A stretch of 64,000 bases of DNA from Arion vulgaris. Lineage: Eukaryota; Mollusca; Gastropoda; Stylommatophora; Arionidae. Shown here one piece after another: positions 9,119 through 20,418 of the stretch. Every line of letters begins with the position of its first letter. Within the stretch, counting starts at the first letter, position 1. The stretch is taken from assembly GCA_020796225.1 (NCBI GenBank), contig CM036755.1:17735317-17799316 (forward strand). Reading direction: 5' to 3'. Made by a program: the position numbers and the translations under genes. Below the pieces are notes generated by a model. It worked only from the letters and a program-made list of their open reading frames with translations, ran no database searches and was not told where the DNA came from.

Positions 9119-10375
9119 TCCTTTCCTCACGTAAGGAATGTCGAGTGTTGGGTCGAACGAAGAAAAGACAAATAAGAGGGAGAAGAAGAAGTAGAGGATA
9201 AAGAAGATGGAGGTGAAGGAGGAAGCTGAGAGGGGGAAGATGAAGAGAAGAGGAAGTAGAAGACAAGGAAGAAAAATAAGATAAAGATGTAGAAAAATAA
9301 GAAAAAGACGAAAAAAAAGTGGAAAAAGAAGAAGAAAAGGAAGAAAAAGATGAACAAGTAGAAGAGAAGAAGAAGAATAGAGAAAATTTAACAAAAAGAA
9401 GTAAAAGAATAAGAAGAATAAAAGAAGAACAACAAAACGAAGAAGAAGATGAATAAGAAGATGAAGAAATGAAAGAAGAAGAAGAAAAAGAAAAAGAAGA
9501 AGAGAAGAAGAAAAGAAAAGAGGATGAAGAAGATGAAAAGAAGATGAATAAGAAGATGAAGAAAAAGAAGAAAAGAAGAAGAAGAAGAAGAAGAAGAAAA
9601 GAAGAAGAAAAAAGGAAGATGAAGAAAGAAAAAGAAGAAGAAGAAGGAAGATGAAAAGAAGATGAAGAAAAGAGAAGAAAAAAAGAAGATGAAGAAAAAG
9701 AAGATAGAAAAGAAGAAAAAGAAAAGAAGAAGATGAAGAAGAAGAAGAAGATAAAAAGAAAGAAGAAAAAAGAAGAAGAAGAAAAGAAGAAATGAAGAAA
9801 GAAGAAGAAAAGAAGATGAAGAAGAAAAGAAGAAGAAGAAGAAAAAAGATGAAGAGAAGAAGAAAAAAAGAAGAAGAAAAAAGAAAAGATGAAAAGAAGA
9901 AAAGAAGAAGAAGAAGAAAAGAAGATGAAGAAGAAAAAGAAGATGAAGAAGAAGAAGAAAGAAGATAAGAAAGAGAAGAAAAAGAAGATGAAAAGAAGAA
10001 GAAGAAGAAAGAAGAAGAAGAAGAGAAGAAGAAGAAGAAGAAAAGAAGAAGAAGAAGAAGAAGAAGAAAAGAAGAAGAAGAAGAAGAAGAAGAAGAAGAA
10101 GAAAAAGAAGATGAAGAAGAAGAAGAAGAAGAAAAAGAAGAAGATGAAGAAGAAGAAGAAAAGAAGAGAAAAGAAGATGAAGAAGAAGAAGATGAGAAGA
10201 AGAAGAAAAGAAAAAAGAAGATGAAGAAAAAGAAGAGATGAAAAGAAGAAAAAGATGAAAAGAAGAAAAGAAGAAAGAAGAATGAAAAGAAGATGAAGAA
10301 AAGAAGATGAAGAAGAGAGAAAAGAGATGAGAAGAAAAGTAGAAAAGAAGAAAGAAAGAAAGAAAAGAATAATAA
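9119..10375. repeat. 1.25-kb polypurine tract (GAA/GAT-rich)
   Basis: Nearly unbroken A/G on the plus strand with scattered T in GATGAAGAAG words. Minus-strand F/S/L-rich and plus-strand K/E-rich open frames (up to 427 aa) are translations of this tract. Confidence 0.97.
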
Positions 10376-10804
10376 GAATGAAATTACGAAGAATCAAAGC
10401 TTACCAGTTGTACAGTCAAATCAAGTTGTTGATTCGCGCAATGTTAGCAGTGTCACTGTCAATCTCTGTCGTCCAAGCGGTCGTATTGTCTCATAGAACA
10501 CTTGAGATCTGTCCGCCCTCCTGATGCAGCCTCGGGCAAGCTGAGAAACGTGTGCGTTTTACTAAGTGGTCCCCACTAGTTTTCAGTTGCGCATCTTATG
10601 TTTGGTATTTAGAGGAGGTGTGTGTGTGAGTGAGGTGGGGGGAGGTGAAAGACACGTTTCCAAGTTCTTTCATTCCAGTAACAACAGGTAAGCTTTTCTT
10701 CCTTCAATGTTACCGCAGACTATAGAGCCGCATTAGCATAGTTGCTAGTCCTTGCTTCTTATTCTAGTGGTCAAGGTTCAATTCCACAGTGGGAGTGAAA
10801 CTTT
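10376..10804 (+). other. Spacer with a weak tRNA-like head
   Basis: Around 10722-10792, TAGCATAGTTGCTAG (A-box-like) is followed by GGTTCAATTCC at about 10775 (B box). No folding arms are convincing and no known SINE body follows, because the 26-bp array starts at once. The rest is unassigned. Confidence 0.35.
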
Positions 10805-11527
10805 TAGACTCTAACGGCTCTCAAGTCGACCCATCTTGATTTGCTCTCAAGTCGACCCATCTTGATTTGCTCTCAAGTCGACCCATCTTGATTGCTCAAG
10901 TCGCCCAGCTGTTCTCAAGTCGACCCATCTTGATTTGCTCTCAAGTCGACCCACTTGATTTGTCTCAAGTGCCAGTGATTTCGTCTCAAATCGGCTTGAT
11001 TTGCTCTCAAGTCGACCATCTTGATTTGCTCTCAAGTCGACCCAGCTTGATTTGCTCTCAAGTCGACCCATCTTGATTTGCTCTCAAGTCGACCCAGCTT
11101 GATTTGCTCTCAAGTCGACCCAGCTTGATTTGCTCGTGCCAACGGCTCAGTGACCCATCTTGATTTGCTCTCAAGTCGACCCACTTGATTTGCTCTCAAG
11201 TCGACCCAGCTTGATTTGCTCTCAAGTCGACCCAGCTTGATTTGCTCTCAAGTCGACAGCTGGATTTGCTCTCAAGTCGACCCAGCTTGATTTGCTTTCA
11301 AGTCGACCCAGCTTGATTTGCTTCTCAGTCGACCCAGCTTGATTTGCCTCAAGTCGACCCAGCTTGATTTGCTCTCAAGTCTACCCAGTCTCAAGTCGAC
11401 CCAGCTTGATTTGCTTCAAGTCGACCCAGCTTGATTTGCTCTCAAGTCAGACTCAGCGCCAGCTTGATTTGCTTTCATAGCGTGGACCCAGCTTGATTTG
11501 CTTTCAAGTCGACCCAGCTTGATTTAG
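10805..11527. repeat. 26-bp tandem array (about 27 copies)
   Basis: The unit contains CTCAAGTCGACCCAGCTTGA. The middle (10890-10985, 11130-11160, 11380-11500) has many partial units. Confidence 0.97.
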
Positions 11528-11614
11528 GACCAGGAAAAGCACTGGGAATTAAAGGTGACTGGGTGATGTTACCACATCACTTGTGTTGCAACGGTCAATG
11601 AAAACACATATTAT

Positions 11615-11840
11615 CTTTATTGATTGACTGATTGATGATATGACCATCATCATTGTACTTCGGTGACTAACATTGTGTGCTCCGATCTCTTTCTTACACA
11701 GGAAGATCTCAGTTGCAGTGCACGAGCTATGTAGCACCGGCGAAGGTCCCTGATGTAATTTTGAAGATGTCGAAGATATTTTTCCAGGAATTCTAATTTT
11801 AATCTTTTTATGAATTTCACGTGGTATAAAATAGGTTCAT
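11615..11840 (-). mobile_element. F3 SINE fragment (3' part)
   Basis: Short ATTGATTGACTGATTG tail followed by CTTCGGTGACTAAC and CACAGGAAGATCTCAG, as in other F3 copies. It is truncated after the TGTAATTTTGAAGATG segment; the head is missing. Confidence 0.85.
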
Positions 11841-12575
11841 TTACTTTTTTATTTTACTTTGCCGCAGCCACCTAACCCCGGCTCCTTTATATCCACCTGC
11901 TTAGAACTTTGAGCAATCTGTTTTAGCTTAAGTTATACAGTATCAACTGTCCGTGATGTTTGCTGTTTCGGTATATTATCTTTCTCCATCGTCAGATACG
12001 CTGACTGTTTCATCGAAGAATGAAAGATGCTCAACGAGCCATGCATCACAAATTGCGCAAAGACGCATAGCATTCTGAGACTCAAGTACCGGAATGTTCG
12101 CTAACAGCTGTATGAGTTGATGGTCACAGCTTCGTCATCGCACTCTTAGCAGCCATCATTTCTGTTCTCGCCTCCGCCTCCCACAGAACGTGCTAAAGCG
12201 AGCATGATGAGCCATCGTCTAAGGTAACTCGGAACATATAACAAACTAAAGAAAATAACGAGACAGGGGCTGACAACTCTTCATATTGATCACCTCGATT
12301 TATGGTTCCTTGTTTATATAACTGATCGCTTTATCACGCGCTGAGAGGTAAAACGGGACTGAGTTTTTGTTTTAGCTGTTCGCTAAATTGTTAGCGGCAG
12401 TATAACAAGAGCTCAGTTGTCAACTCAAGCGTGAAGACAGGGTAGGTCGAATATCTAGGTCGAATAATATGATTTTTTTCTAGCACTGAAAACACAAAAC
12501 AAGAAAACAAAGAAAAAGCAAAAACAAAGAAAATTACAAGTTGAACTGGGAAGACAACAAAATGAACAAAAATAA
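11841..12575. other. Unassigned non-repetitive stretch
   Basis: No ORF over about 60 aa outside the neighbouring array, no SINE or LINE signature, and no tandem structure that I can see. Confidence 0.4.
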
Positions 12576-12577
12576 AT

Positions 12578-13520
12578 TCAAACAGAAGAAAGTATAAGAT
12601 GAAAGTAAGAAATGAGATGAGAAACGAAGAAGAAGACATTAAAAAAGAAATGAGATGAGAACAGAAGAAGAAGATGAAAGTAAGAAATGAGATGAGAAAC
12701 AGAAGAAGAAGATGAAAGATGAGATGAACAGAAGAAGATGAAAGTAAGAAATGAGATGAGAAACAGAAGAAAGTAGGATGAAAGTAAGAAATGAGATGAG
12801 AAACAGAAGGAAGAAGAAGATGAAAGTAAGAAATGAGATAGAAACAGAAGAAGTAGAAGATGAAAGTAAGAAATGAGATAGAAACAGAAGAAAGTAGAAG
12901 ATGAAAGTAAGAAATGAGATGAGAAACAGAAGAAAGTAGAAGATGAAAGTAAGAAATGAGATGAGAAACAGAAGGAAGTAGAAGATGAAAGTAGAAATGA
13001 GATGGGAAAAAGAAGAAGTAGAAGATGAAAGTAGAAATGAGATGAGAAAGAAGAAAGTAAGATGAAAGTAAAATGGATGAAACAGAAGAAAGTAGGATGA
13101 AAGTAAGAAATGAGATAGAAATGAAGGAAGAAGAAGATGAAAGTAAGAAATGAGATGAGAAACAGAAGGAAGAAGAAGATGAAAGTAAGAAATGAGATGA
13201 GAAACAGAAGAAGAAGATGAAAGTAAGAAATGAGATGAGAAACAGAAGAAAGTAGAAGATGAAAGTAAGAGAGATGAAACAGAGAAAGAGAAGATGAAGT
13301 AAAAATGAGATGAGAAACAGAAGAAAGTAGAAGATGAAAGTAAGAAATGAGATGAGAAACAGAAGAAAGTAGAAGATGAAAGTAAGAAATGAGATGAGAA
13401 ACAGAAGAAAGTGGATGGTAAGAAATGGATGAGAAATGAAGGAAAGAAGATGAAGTAAAGATGAGAAACAGAAAGAAGAAGAGATAAAGTAAAATGAGAT
13501 GAAACAGAAGAAAAGAAATG
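12578..13520. repeat. ~41-bp purine-rich tandem array (about 24 copies)
   Basis: The unit contains GATGAAAGTAAGAAATGAGA and AACAGAAGAAAGTAG; length varies from 30 to 44 bp. The 328-406-aa minus-strand frames are repeat translations. Confidence 0.95.
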
Positions 13521-14060
13521 AGCAACAAACAGAAATGAAACATAACAATAAGAATGATAAACATAATAAAAACATCATTGACCTCATTGTCTCAGGAGAC
13601 AATATGTTCACATGTCACGTAGTGTGTTGTTGTTGTACTGAATCACAATGTCTGTTATAACTGTATTGATGAGGATGCTCGTCTGTCACGGGTGATGATG
13701 ACCACACAATTTTCATCCAAGGGAATGTAGTTGCGTTATGTTTGTCTTGTGTGTGCGTAGATGACTAGTGAGCTCGATACGGCTTGAAATGTTCTTGTAC
13801 AGTGTGGGCAAGGTATACTTGCACTTGTGGGAAGTTTTACTGCCTTTCAATTTTGACGTTTTTGTTCCATCCATGCTGTTCTACCTGACTCGCAGGCCGA
13901 AGAACCGTGTGGAAGAAGTGTGCACCAGGCTGATCTGTATTGAGCAACATTCTCCCAGTTGTTGACATCTATGCCAAACGATTTCATCGAGTTCTTGAGT
14001 GTATCTTTGAATCGCTTTTTCTGACCACCATACTGTACTGGCCTGTTCTGGAATGACAAG
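13521..14060. other. Unassigned spacer
   Basis: A few 65-96-aa open frames with no recognisable domain. No repeats. Confidence 0.4.
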
Positions 14061-14061
14061 A

Positions 14062-14632
14062 TATCTGCAATGGCAATACTTGACACAGTTGCTGCAGGTA
14101 AAACTGATGACTGAGGGTGATAGGCAATACTTGACACAGTTGCTGCAGGTAAAACTGATTACTGATGGTGATAGGCAATACTTGACACAGTTGCTGCAGG
14201 TAAAACTGATGACTGAGGGTGATAGGCAATACTTGACACAGTTGCTGCAGATAAAACTGATGACTGAGGGTGATAGGCAATACTTGACACAGTTGCTGCA
14301 GGTAAAACTGATGACTGAGGGTGATAGGCAATACTTGACACAGTTGCTGCAGGTAAAACTGATGACTGAGGGTGATAGGCAATACTTGACACAGTTGCTG
14401 CAGGTAAAACTGATGACTGAGGGTGATAGGCAATACTTGACACAGTTGCTGCAGGTAAAACTGATGACTGAGGGTGATAGGCAATACTTGACACAGTTGC
14501 TGCAGGTAAAACTGATGACTGAGGGTGATAGGCAATACTTGACACAGTTGCTGCAGGTAAAACTGATGACTGAGGGTGATAGGCAATACTTGACACAGTT
14601 GCTGCAGGTAAAACTGATGACTGAGGGTGATA
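14062..14632. repeat. 51-bp tandem array (about 11 copies)
   Basis: The unit contains CAATACTTGACACAGTTGCT and is nearly perfect. 51 is divisible by three, so 145-200-aa frames are open on both strands (17-residue repeats). Simultaneous opening on both strands argues against a gene. Confidence 0.97.
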
Positions 14633-14754
14633 AATAGAATATTCTTCTGCTCTGCTGCTATCTTTGACTCAAATGTGATGGCGTTTCTTTTGAGTTGTCC
14701 TCACGCGCTCGCATACTTGCCTTCTTGGCCAGCCCCAATTTACATCCACTTCAG

Positions 14755-15195
14755 GTGCCATAGATCAAACTTAGATCACATTGATCACCACATCACACTT
14801 AGATACTATGATAGATCACACTTACATCACATTGATCACACTTAGATCAACTTACATCACTTAGTCACTAGATCATAATCACATTCATCCTTAGATCACT
14901 GTCCACTCATCATACTTGATCACCACATCACATTAGATTCACACTTGTCCACTTAGATTCACACTTAATCACACTTGATCACACTTAGATCCACATCCAT
15001 ACACTTAGATCACATGATCCCTTGCCAGCACGTAGATCACATCCTCATCACCCATCACACACATCACACATCATAGATCACACTTAGATCACACTTAGAT
15101 CACACTTAGATCACACTTACATCACACTTACATCACACTTACATCACTTCATCACCTTACATCACACTTACATCACTTACATCTCACTTAGATTA
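14755..15195. repeat. Degenerate 11-15-bp array (TAGATCACACT)
   Basis: The words TAGATCACACTTAGATCACA and TTACATCACACT recur with heavy indels, clean only at 15070-15130. Confidence 0.85.
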
Positions 15196-15204
15196 CGCGT
15201 GCAG

Positions 15205-15312
15205 TGGTCAATGAAGAGTCAGTAATGGGCGTCCATGAAGAGTCAGTAATGGGCGTCCATGAAGAGTCAGTAATGGGAGTCCATGAAGAGTCAGTAATGG
15301 GCGTCCATGATG
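15205..15312. repeat. 24-bp direct repeat (4 copies)
   Basis: GGGCGTCCATGAAGAGTCAG repeats at exact 24-bp spacing. Confidence 0.95.
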
Positions 15313-15334
15313 TCTATATCATGTCTCCTCTTCT

Positions 15335-15482
15335 TCTTCAGCCTTCGCCCGCTGTGAATTCAGACATATGGCTCTTCTGACTGATTTTTGCGTAAAGGTC
15401 TGCTTTTACCATTTGACTGGTGTCCTTCTCCATGCAAGTGGGCCTTCGCCAATTTCAGAGGTACTTGAAGATTAGATCTTCA
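15335..15482 (+). repeat. Dispersed repeat F6, copy 1
   Basis: CCCGCTGTGAATTCAGACAT, TTTTGCGTAAAGGT and TTTCAGAGGTACTTG are collinear with 63760-63925. No tail or TSD is identified; probably a SINE-like element. Confidence 0.7.
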
Positions 15483-15589
15483 TTTACCTCATTTTGTTGT
15501 AGATTTTGTGTAAATGTTCTATATTAGCTGATTGATGAGAACAATTCTCAAACTATTTTGTCAGGAGAAATTTAACAACCAAGAACTTC

Positions 15590-15845
15590 TCAACAAGTGA
15601 TGTCCGGAGAAATTCACACCAGTCATAAACGACAGACATTGAAGATGGAGAAATTCACACCAGTCATAAACGACAGACATTGAAGATGGATAGGACTCAT
15701 ACTCTGAAGTAATTTAGAGTTTTTCATGAGGAGAATTACCATACAGTGGACTCCTGATGGAAGACGAAAGAAGGGATAGAATACAGACAGAGAACAGTAG
15801 ATGAGACAGAGAATCCTGATGGAGAACAGTAGATGAGAAGATGCA
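15590..15845. repeat. Two short tandem duplications (~41 bp and ~35 bp)
   Basis: AAATTCACACCAGTCATAAA is duplicated at 15610 and 15650. GAGAACAGTAGATGAGA is duplicated at about 15791 and 15821. Confidence 0.85.
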
Positions 15846-15939
15846 GTATAGGTCAGTTATGGTCATCTTTGCGAAGGAAGACCATGGATCGAGAGCGATA
15901 GAAAGACTTTGTTGTCCTATAAGACCACTAACTGCATTG

Positions 15940-16137
15940 ATAGTCAATGTCCACGGAAAAGAAGAAAAAGTCGTTAAAATTATAAATGTCAGACAAATAT
16001 CTTATGAGGAAATTGAAGTATCCTGGATATATAAAGAGAGAAGAAGGGTTGGAGAATACCATCATGGAAGAAGGAATCCTGGCTAAGAGGATAAGAGGAA
16101 GACTATGAAGAAGATGGAAGAAGGATGTAACTTAACT
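15940..16137 (+). mobile_element. L-b LINE remnant, 5' piece
   Basis: KLKYPGYIKREEGLENT and RGRL, stop, RRWKKDVT parallel the RKLRYF..RRRWIHDVTDD segment of L-b at 35350-35490. Interrupted by F5. Confidence 0.8.
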
Positions 16138-16370
16138 GATTTTTTTTTTCCCGATCCAGAAGCACTTGAGCTGAAAGCTCTTCGGCTCGGTGTCATGGAC
16201 ATCGTAACCCTTCGGCTCGGTGTCATGGACATCGTAACCCTTCGGCTCGGTGCCACGAACACTGTAAATCTGGGGAACCTGTAGCTTTTCTGCCAGTCCG
16301 CGGAGTTGAGCTCGCACTTACAGAGGACTAGTCACCCGTAGTCCAACGCGCAACGAACACGCTGCAGAAG
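16138..16370 (-). mobile_element. F5 SINE nested in L-b, with internal duplication
   Basis: Poly-T at the left edge (the A-tail in reverse), CGATCCAGAAGCACTTGAG, two copies of the ~37-bp block CTTCGGCTCGGTGTCATGGA plus a third diverged one, then a tRNA-like head with CGCAACGAACACGCTGC. The B box is altered relative to the copy at 4905. L-b resumes at about 16371. No clear TSD. Confidence 0.82.
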
Positions 16371-16592
16371 CAGGGCATCTGGCGTAAGAGAGAGCGAAAT
16401 TCCGAAGGACTGTTAGGGTGGCAAAGTTCTGCTCAGGACAAGATATTTGATGATGATTTCAGCATAACTACTGCAGAGGTCTATGTCTATGAGAGTTATG
16501 AGCATAACTACTATCTGGTCTATGAGAGAAACTCTGAAGGACTGTTAAGGTGCAAAGTTCTGCTCAGGACAAGATATTTGATGATGACATCT
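16371..16592 (+). mobile_element. L-b LINE remnant, 3' end, partly duplicated
   Basis: AAGTTCTGCTCAGGACAAGATATTTGATGATGA occurs twice (about 16424-16456 and 16553-16585), giving VAKFCSGQDI, stop, then (GAT)n. This is a tandem copy of the element end. Confidence 0.78.
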
Positions 16593-17015
16593 TTAAACAA
16601 CTGTTTGAGCATTCAGTGTAGGGCGTCACGAACTTGCAGACGTGTAACAGTTGACATGGCAGTAGTACGAGGTGAGAGATACCAGGAAGATAGTGGCGCG
16701 GTGTGAGAGACGGGATGAAAGACAAGAACACTCGTGTGTGTGTCAAGATGAGAATGCCCGTGAAATAAACAAGATGGCTGTGTGGTAATTGAAACACTCT
16801 CGTATCGTTTTGTATGTCTTTCACCATCTCTTTGGCACCGGAAGCAAGTATCAGGGGATTGGTTTACAAAGTGAATTAAAGATTACAGCGAACACAAGAT
16901 GTGATGACGTCATTTACAACTATTATTAATTATTTCTCTGCAATAATTAGATGGACCCGCGCTTCGCAAGCAAATTTATAATTGAAATCTAGTTCTGCTG
17001 CTTCTTCTTCGTTGC
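16593..17015. other. Unassigned spacer
   Basis: An 87-aa minus-strand frame is not recognised. CTTCTTCTTCGTTGCCATCG at the right end matches the flank of the 78-bp array at 48370. Confidence 0.4.
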
Positions 17016-17017
17016 CA

Positions 17018-17520
17018 TCGCTATTTTGATGATTATATCATGGACCGTTCTTATGATGTAGCTGACTGTTGTATAGAGTTCATCTCTGGTATCATGTAGT
17101 TTTGATGATTATATCATCGGACGCGTTCTTATGATGTAGCCGACTGTTGTATAGAGTTCATCTCTGTATCATGTATGTGAATTGGGGAAATGATTGACAG
17201 AACCAGCAGTTGAACCTTTCGTTTCTTAATCTGTAGCCAACAACACTTACGTGTTTGTGTTCACTTTCCAGGAACATGTAGTTTTGATGATTATATCATC
17301 GGACGCGCTCTTATGATGTAGCCGACTGTTGTATAGAGTTCATCTCTGGTATCATGTAGTTTTGATGATTATATCATCGGATGCGTTCTTATGATGTAGC
17401 CGACTGTTGTATAGAGTTCATCTCTGGTATCATGTAGTTTTGATGATTATATCATCGGACGCATTCTTATGATGTAGCCGACTGTTGTATAGAGTTCATC
17501 TCTGGTATCATGTATGAACT
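17018..17520. repeat. 78-bp satellite, locus 1 (about 5 full copies)
   Basis: The unit contains TTTTGATGATTATATCATCG and TTCTTATGATGTAGCCGACT, with 78-bp spacing. It is collinear with the 49-copy array at 48385 at roughly 80-85% identity by eye. The array is broken at 17175-17275 by a ~110-bp block (GACAGAACCAGCAGTTGAA) that recurs after the last unit at 17550-17650. Confidence 0.93.
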
Positions 17521-17848
17521 CCAGGAAGTCCCGGTGGTCCAAAGTGAGGACAGAACCAGCAGTTGAAAACACTTTCGTTTTCTTTAACTCCTAGTGTACC
17601 AAACACCACACTACGTGGCTTTGTGTTGTACGACTTTTACCAGGAACACACTAAAGGGAGTTTTCTAAAAACAAATGGCTTGTAAAAACATGGATTTTGC
17701 CCTGGTCCACTAAGAGTTAATCTTCGCGACATGTGTGTAATTAATTTAGATTTCAACTTGTTACGAAATAACAATAGTTTAGTTATATAAAAAATTGTTT
17801 ACATTGTTTACACTACAGAATCTACCCGTTTGTAAAATGAAGAGTTCT
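17521..17848. repeat. Second copy of the locus-1 spacer block, then unassigned DNA
   Basis: 17550-17650 repeats the block that interrupts the 78-bp array (GACAGAACCAGCAGTTGAA through TTTTACCAGGAACA). The remainder is AT-rich with nothing recognised. Confidence 0.7.
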
Positions 17849-17849
17849 C

Positions 17850-18002
17850 AGCAAGTTGGAAAGTATGCAAAATAAATGGAACAGAGTTAACAGACAGATA
17901 CACATAGAAAGTATGCAAAATAAATGGAACAGAGTTAACAGACAGATACACATATACACAACATTATATATATATATATATATATAAATAAATATATATA
18001 TG
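17850..18002. repeat. ~49-bp duplication and AT microsatellite
   Basis: AAAGTATGCAAAATAAATGG through CAGATACACATA is present twice, followed by (TA)n at about 17963-18000. A second (TA)n lies at 18163-18182. Confidence 0.92.
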
Positions 18003-18558
18003 GGGTTTTTTCTTGTCTTTACAGACGGTCAATTGGCAAGTGTTTTACTGTGACAACTTCTGAGTTTTCGCTTTTCTCTCTTGTTGTTCAGCTCATACAT
18101 AAGTCTCTTCTCAAAAGATTCTGCACCCTTTCACAATTTGGCTTTCCACACAACTCTGTCACATATATATATATATATATACAGACAAGCCGACAAGATA
18201 ACTAAAAGCTAACCCACAATCCTGGAAATTAATACGATATAAAATTTGGTGCAGTGCAATATTTACAACCCACACCGACTGACCCCCTTTACTTGCTTCC
18301 TTTAAAAAACAGAATTCATAAACCCGTCTTAAAGTTCTAAGTATTTCAGTAACCATTTTGTTGGCAACTTTCCGCTCCATCAGCGCTAAATAACCATGAC
18401 AGAGAGAGAAATATATTTCAAAGTTTACTTAGAGCCGATAAAATCTCAGAGAGATACAGCTGTTACGTCTGGTGTCGTGTTGTAGGAAGATGAGACAGAT
18501 ATATCAGTCAGTTTGTACAAGATTAGATAGCGTCAAGGAAGACATTAAATCTCAAAAA
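18003..18558. other. Unassigned spacer
   Basis: A 73-aa minus-strand frame with no recognised domain. Otherwise featureless apart from the short (TA)n at 18163. Confidence 0.4.
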
Positions 18559-18559
18559 A

Positions 18560-18660
18560 AACATGAACTTTTTGTATATTACTTTGAAATTTGTATATAT
18601 TACTTTGAAATTTTTATATATTACTTTGAAATTTGTATATATTACTTTGAAATTAAATAA
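18560..18660. repeat. 21-bp tandem array (about 4.5 copies)
   Basis: TATATTACTTTGAAATTTGT repeats every 21 bp. It directly abuts repeat E. Confidence 0.94.
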
Positions 18661-18808
18661 AATGAAGATTGTGACATATCCTTTACAGGACGTAGTTATC
18701 AACCACAGTAAACCAGGCGTCGATTTTCTAGGCACCACTTATAAATTCAGTAGTGTGTCATTGCTTTCTATTCTGAACGGTGAGGTCTATTTTCATCTTT
18801 CATGAAAA
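18661..18808 (+). repeat. Dispersed repeat E, fragment
   Basis: GACATATCCTTTACAGGACG, ATCAACCACAGTAAACCAGG, TCTAGGCACCACT and TTCTGAACGGTGAGGTCTAT occur here. Parts recur at 30060-30115, 30440-30490, 30930-31225 and 31576-31640. Class unknown. Confidence 0.75.
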
Positions 18809-18902
18809 TTCATGCAGACAAATTTGCTTCCAAACTGTCATCCGTAGAGTTTGAACCAGGTACACTTGTGTTGTGATCGAGCTCACTACCAACTCCCACA
18901 AA

Positions 18903-19402
18903 ATATATGAGATTTACTTGACTAATATGAGATTTACTTGACTAATATGAGATTTACTTGACTAATATGAGATTTACTTGACTAATATGAGATTTACTTG
19001 ACTAATATGAGATTTACTTGACTAATATGAGATTTACTTGACTAATATGAGATTCTTGACTATATGATTCTTGACTAATATGAGATTTACTTGACTAAAT
19101 ATGAGATTTACTTGACTAATATGAGATTTACTTGACTAATATGAGATTTACTTGACTAATATGAGATTTACTTGACTAATATGAGATTTACTTGACTAAT
19201 ATGAGATTTACTTGACTAATATGAGATTTACTTGACTAATATGAGATTTACTTGACTAATATGAGATTTACTTGACTAATATGAGATTTACTTGACTAAT
19301 ATGAGATTTACTTGACTAATATGAGATTTACTTGACTAATATGAGATTTACTTGACTAATATGAGTTACTTGACTAATATGAGATTTACTTGACTAATAT
19401 GA
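18903..19402. repeat. 20-bp tandem array (about 25 copies)
   Basis: ATATGAGATTTACTTGACTA repeats, nearly perfect except for a damaged patch at 19050-19100 and another near 19365. Confidence 0.98.
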
Positions 19403-19439
19403 AGCCCATGAATTCCATTCTGATTTTCTCCATTTTGAA

Positions 19440-19735
19440 CTACAAATAGTCCTTTACGGGTCAACTAGACACTGGACTTATTTTTATCGTCCGTCTCCGA
19501 TAGGACTATGAACTCGATCTCACCTAGCCATCTCGTGGTAAAGATATCCACTAGGGAGCGAACAGAATACCTTAGAAACGAGAGGCGAGCACATAAACTC
19601 TACACCGCAGGACTAGGGACTCGATCTCATCTACACTGAGATCAGCAATCTCTGGAAGAATATTCCAATCATCCCACGAGGGAGCGAACAGAATACCTTA
19701 GAAATGAGATGCAATAACCTAACCTCTATACAACA
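19440..19735 (-). mobile_element. Two tandem F3 head fragments
   Basis: TATCGTCCGTCTCCGATAGG, ACTCGATCTCA and GGGAGCGAACAGAATACCTT occur, and the last two occur again about 120 bp on. Both match the F3 5' half on the minus strand. Confidence 0.78.
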
Positions 19736-19738
19736 GAG

Positions 19739-19840
19739 ATCCCTTTCTAGTCTTCTTCTTCTTTGCGTTCGTTCTTTACAACCAATGTTAATCACTCTTT
19801 GTGATATGTTTGATCTTTGCCAAGAACGTGTATACGTTGC
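19739..19840 (-). mobile_element. F2 SINE, 3' piece (split copy)
   Basis: TCTTCTTCTTCTTTGCGTTCG then the F2 3' region up to GTATACGTTGC, where a 578-bp insertion begins. The 5' remainder is at 20419-20598. Confidence 0.9.
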
Positions 19841-20418
19841 TAGTTCATAGTTCATAGTTCATAAGTACGGTTCCAACTTCACTGCAACGGGTTACCCCAT
19901 AATTGCTCCGTTCCTGTGCCAATGAAAATCACACGAAATGCTAACAACTGTGAAATGTTTCCTGTGTGAACTAATTCCAGAATGAAACAGCCACGTACAG
20001 CCACAAAAAAACAACATGCACTGCATAAAATGCATATGGCCGTCGCTAATGTAGCAACACAAACTGTTCATCACTTGAATTGCAATTCTTGTCGAAGGGA
20101 ACATCAATCAGGACAAAATCCAGCTTTCTGCACTCGCAATATAACTGCATACGGCAGTTTGAGCTTGTTCGTCATAACCGCTGTCCGCCATTTTCTGAAT
20201 ACACACAACAAACGCACGGTTGACACAGCAAAAGCATTCCATGTAACAGTCATAGCTCACAGCGTTGCTCAAGCACTAACTCAGTAGCTCGGCAAACGAA
20301 ACCGGAAAATACCCGACCAAACATGTCGGAAATGCGCTAGCAAAGTCGTGTTCAGAATCAAACAGTTCTGACTCTGAATGGTCCTCTCGCATTCCGCCAT
20401 TGCTGGCCAGATTTTTTC
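19841..20418 (-). mobile_element. Unclassified 578-bp element inserted in F2, with 7-bp TSD
   Basis: Bounded by ACGTTGC at 19834-19840 and 20419-20425. The left end is (TAGTTCA)n, three copies, which on the minus strand would be a simple 3' tail; the minus-strand 5' end begins TGAAAAAATCTGGCCAGCAA. No terminal inverted repeat is obvious. A 101-aa plus-strand frame is not recognised. The tail and TSD favour a retroposon. Confidence 0.7.

Noticed and set aside
9114..10397. A 427-codon F/S/L-rich minus-strand frame resembling a membrane protein.
   Set aside because: Pure translation of a polypurine/polypyrimidine tract.
14053..14637. 194- and 200-codon frames open on both strands over the 51-bp array.
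   Set aside because: Unit length divisible by three and stop-free; both strands open at once argues for repeat artefact.
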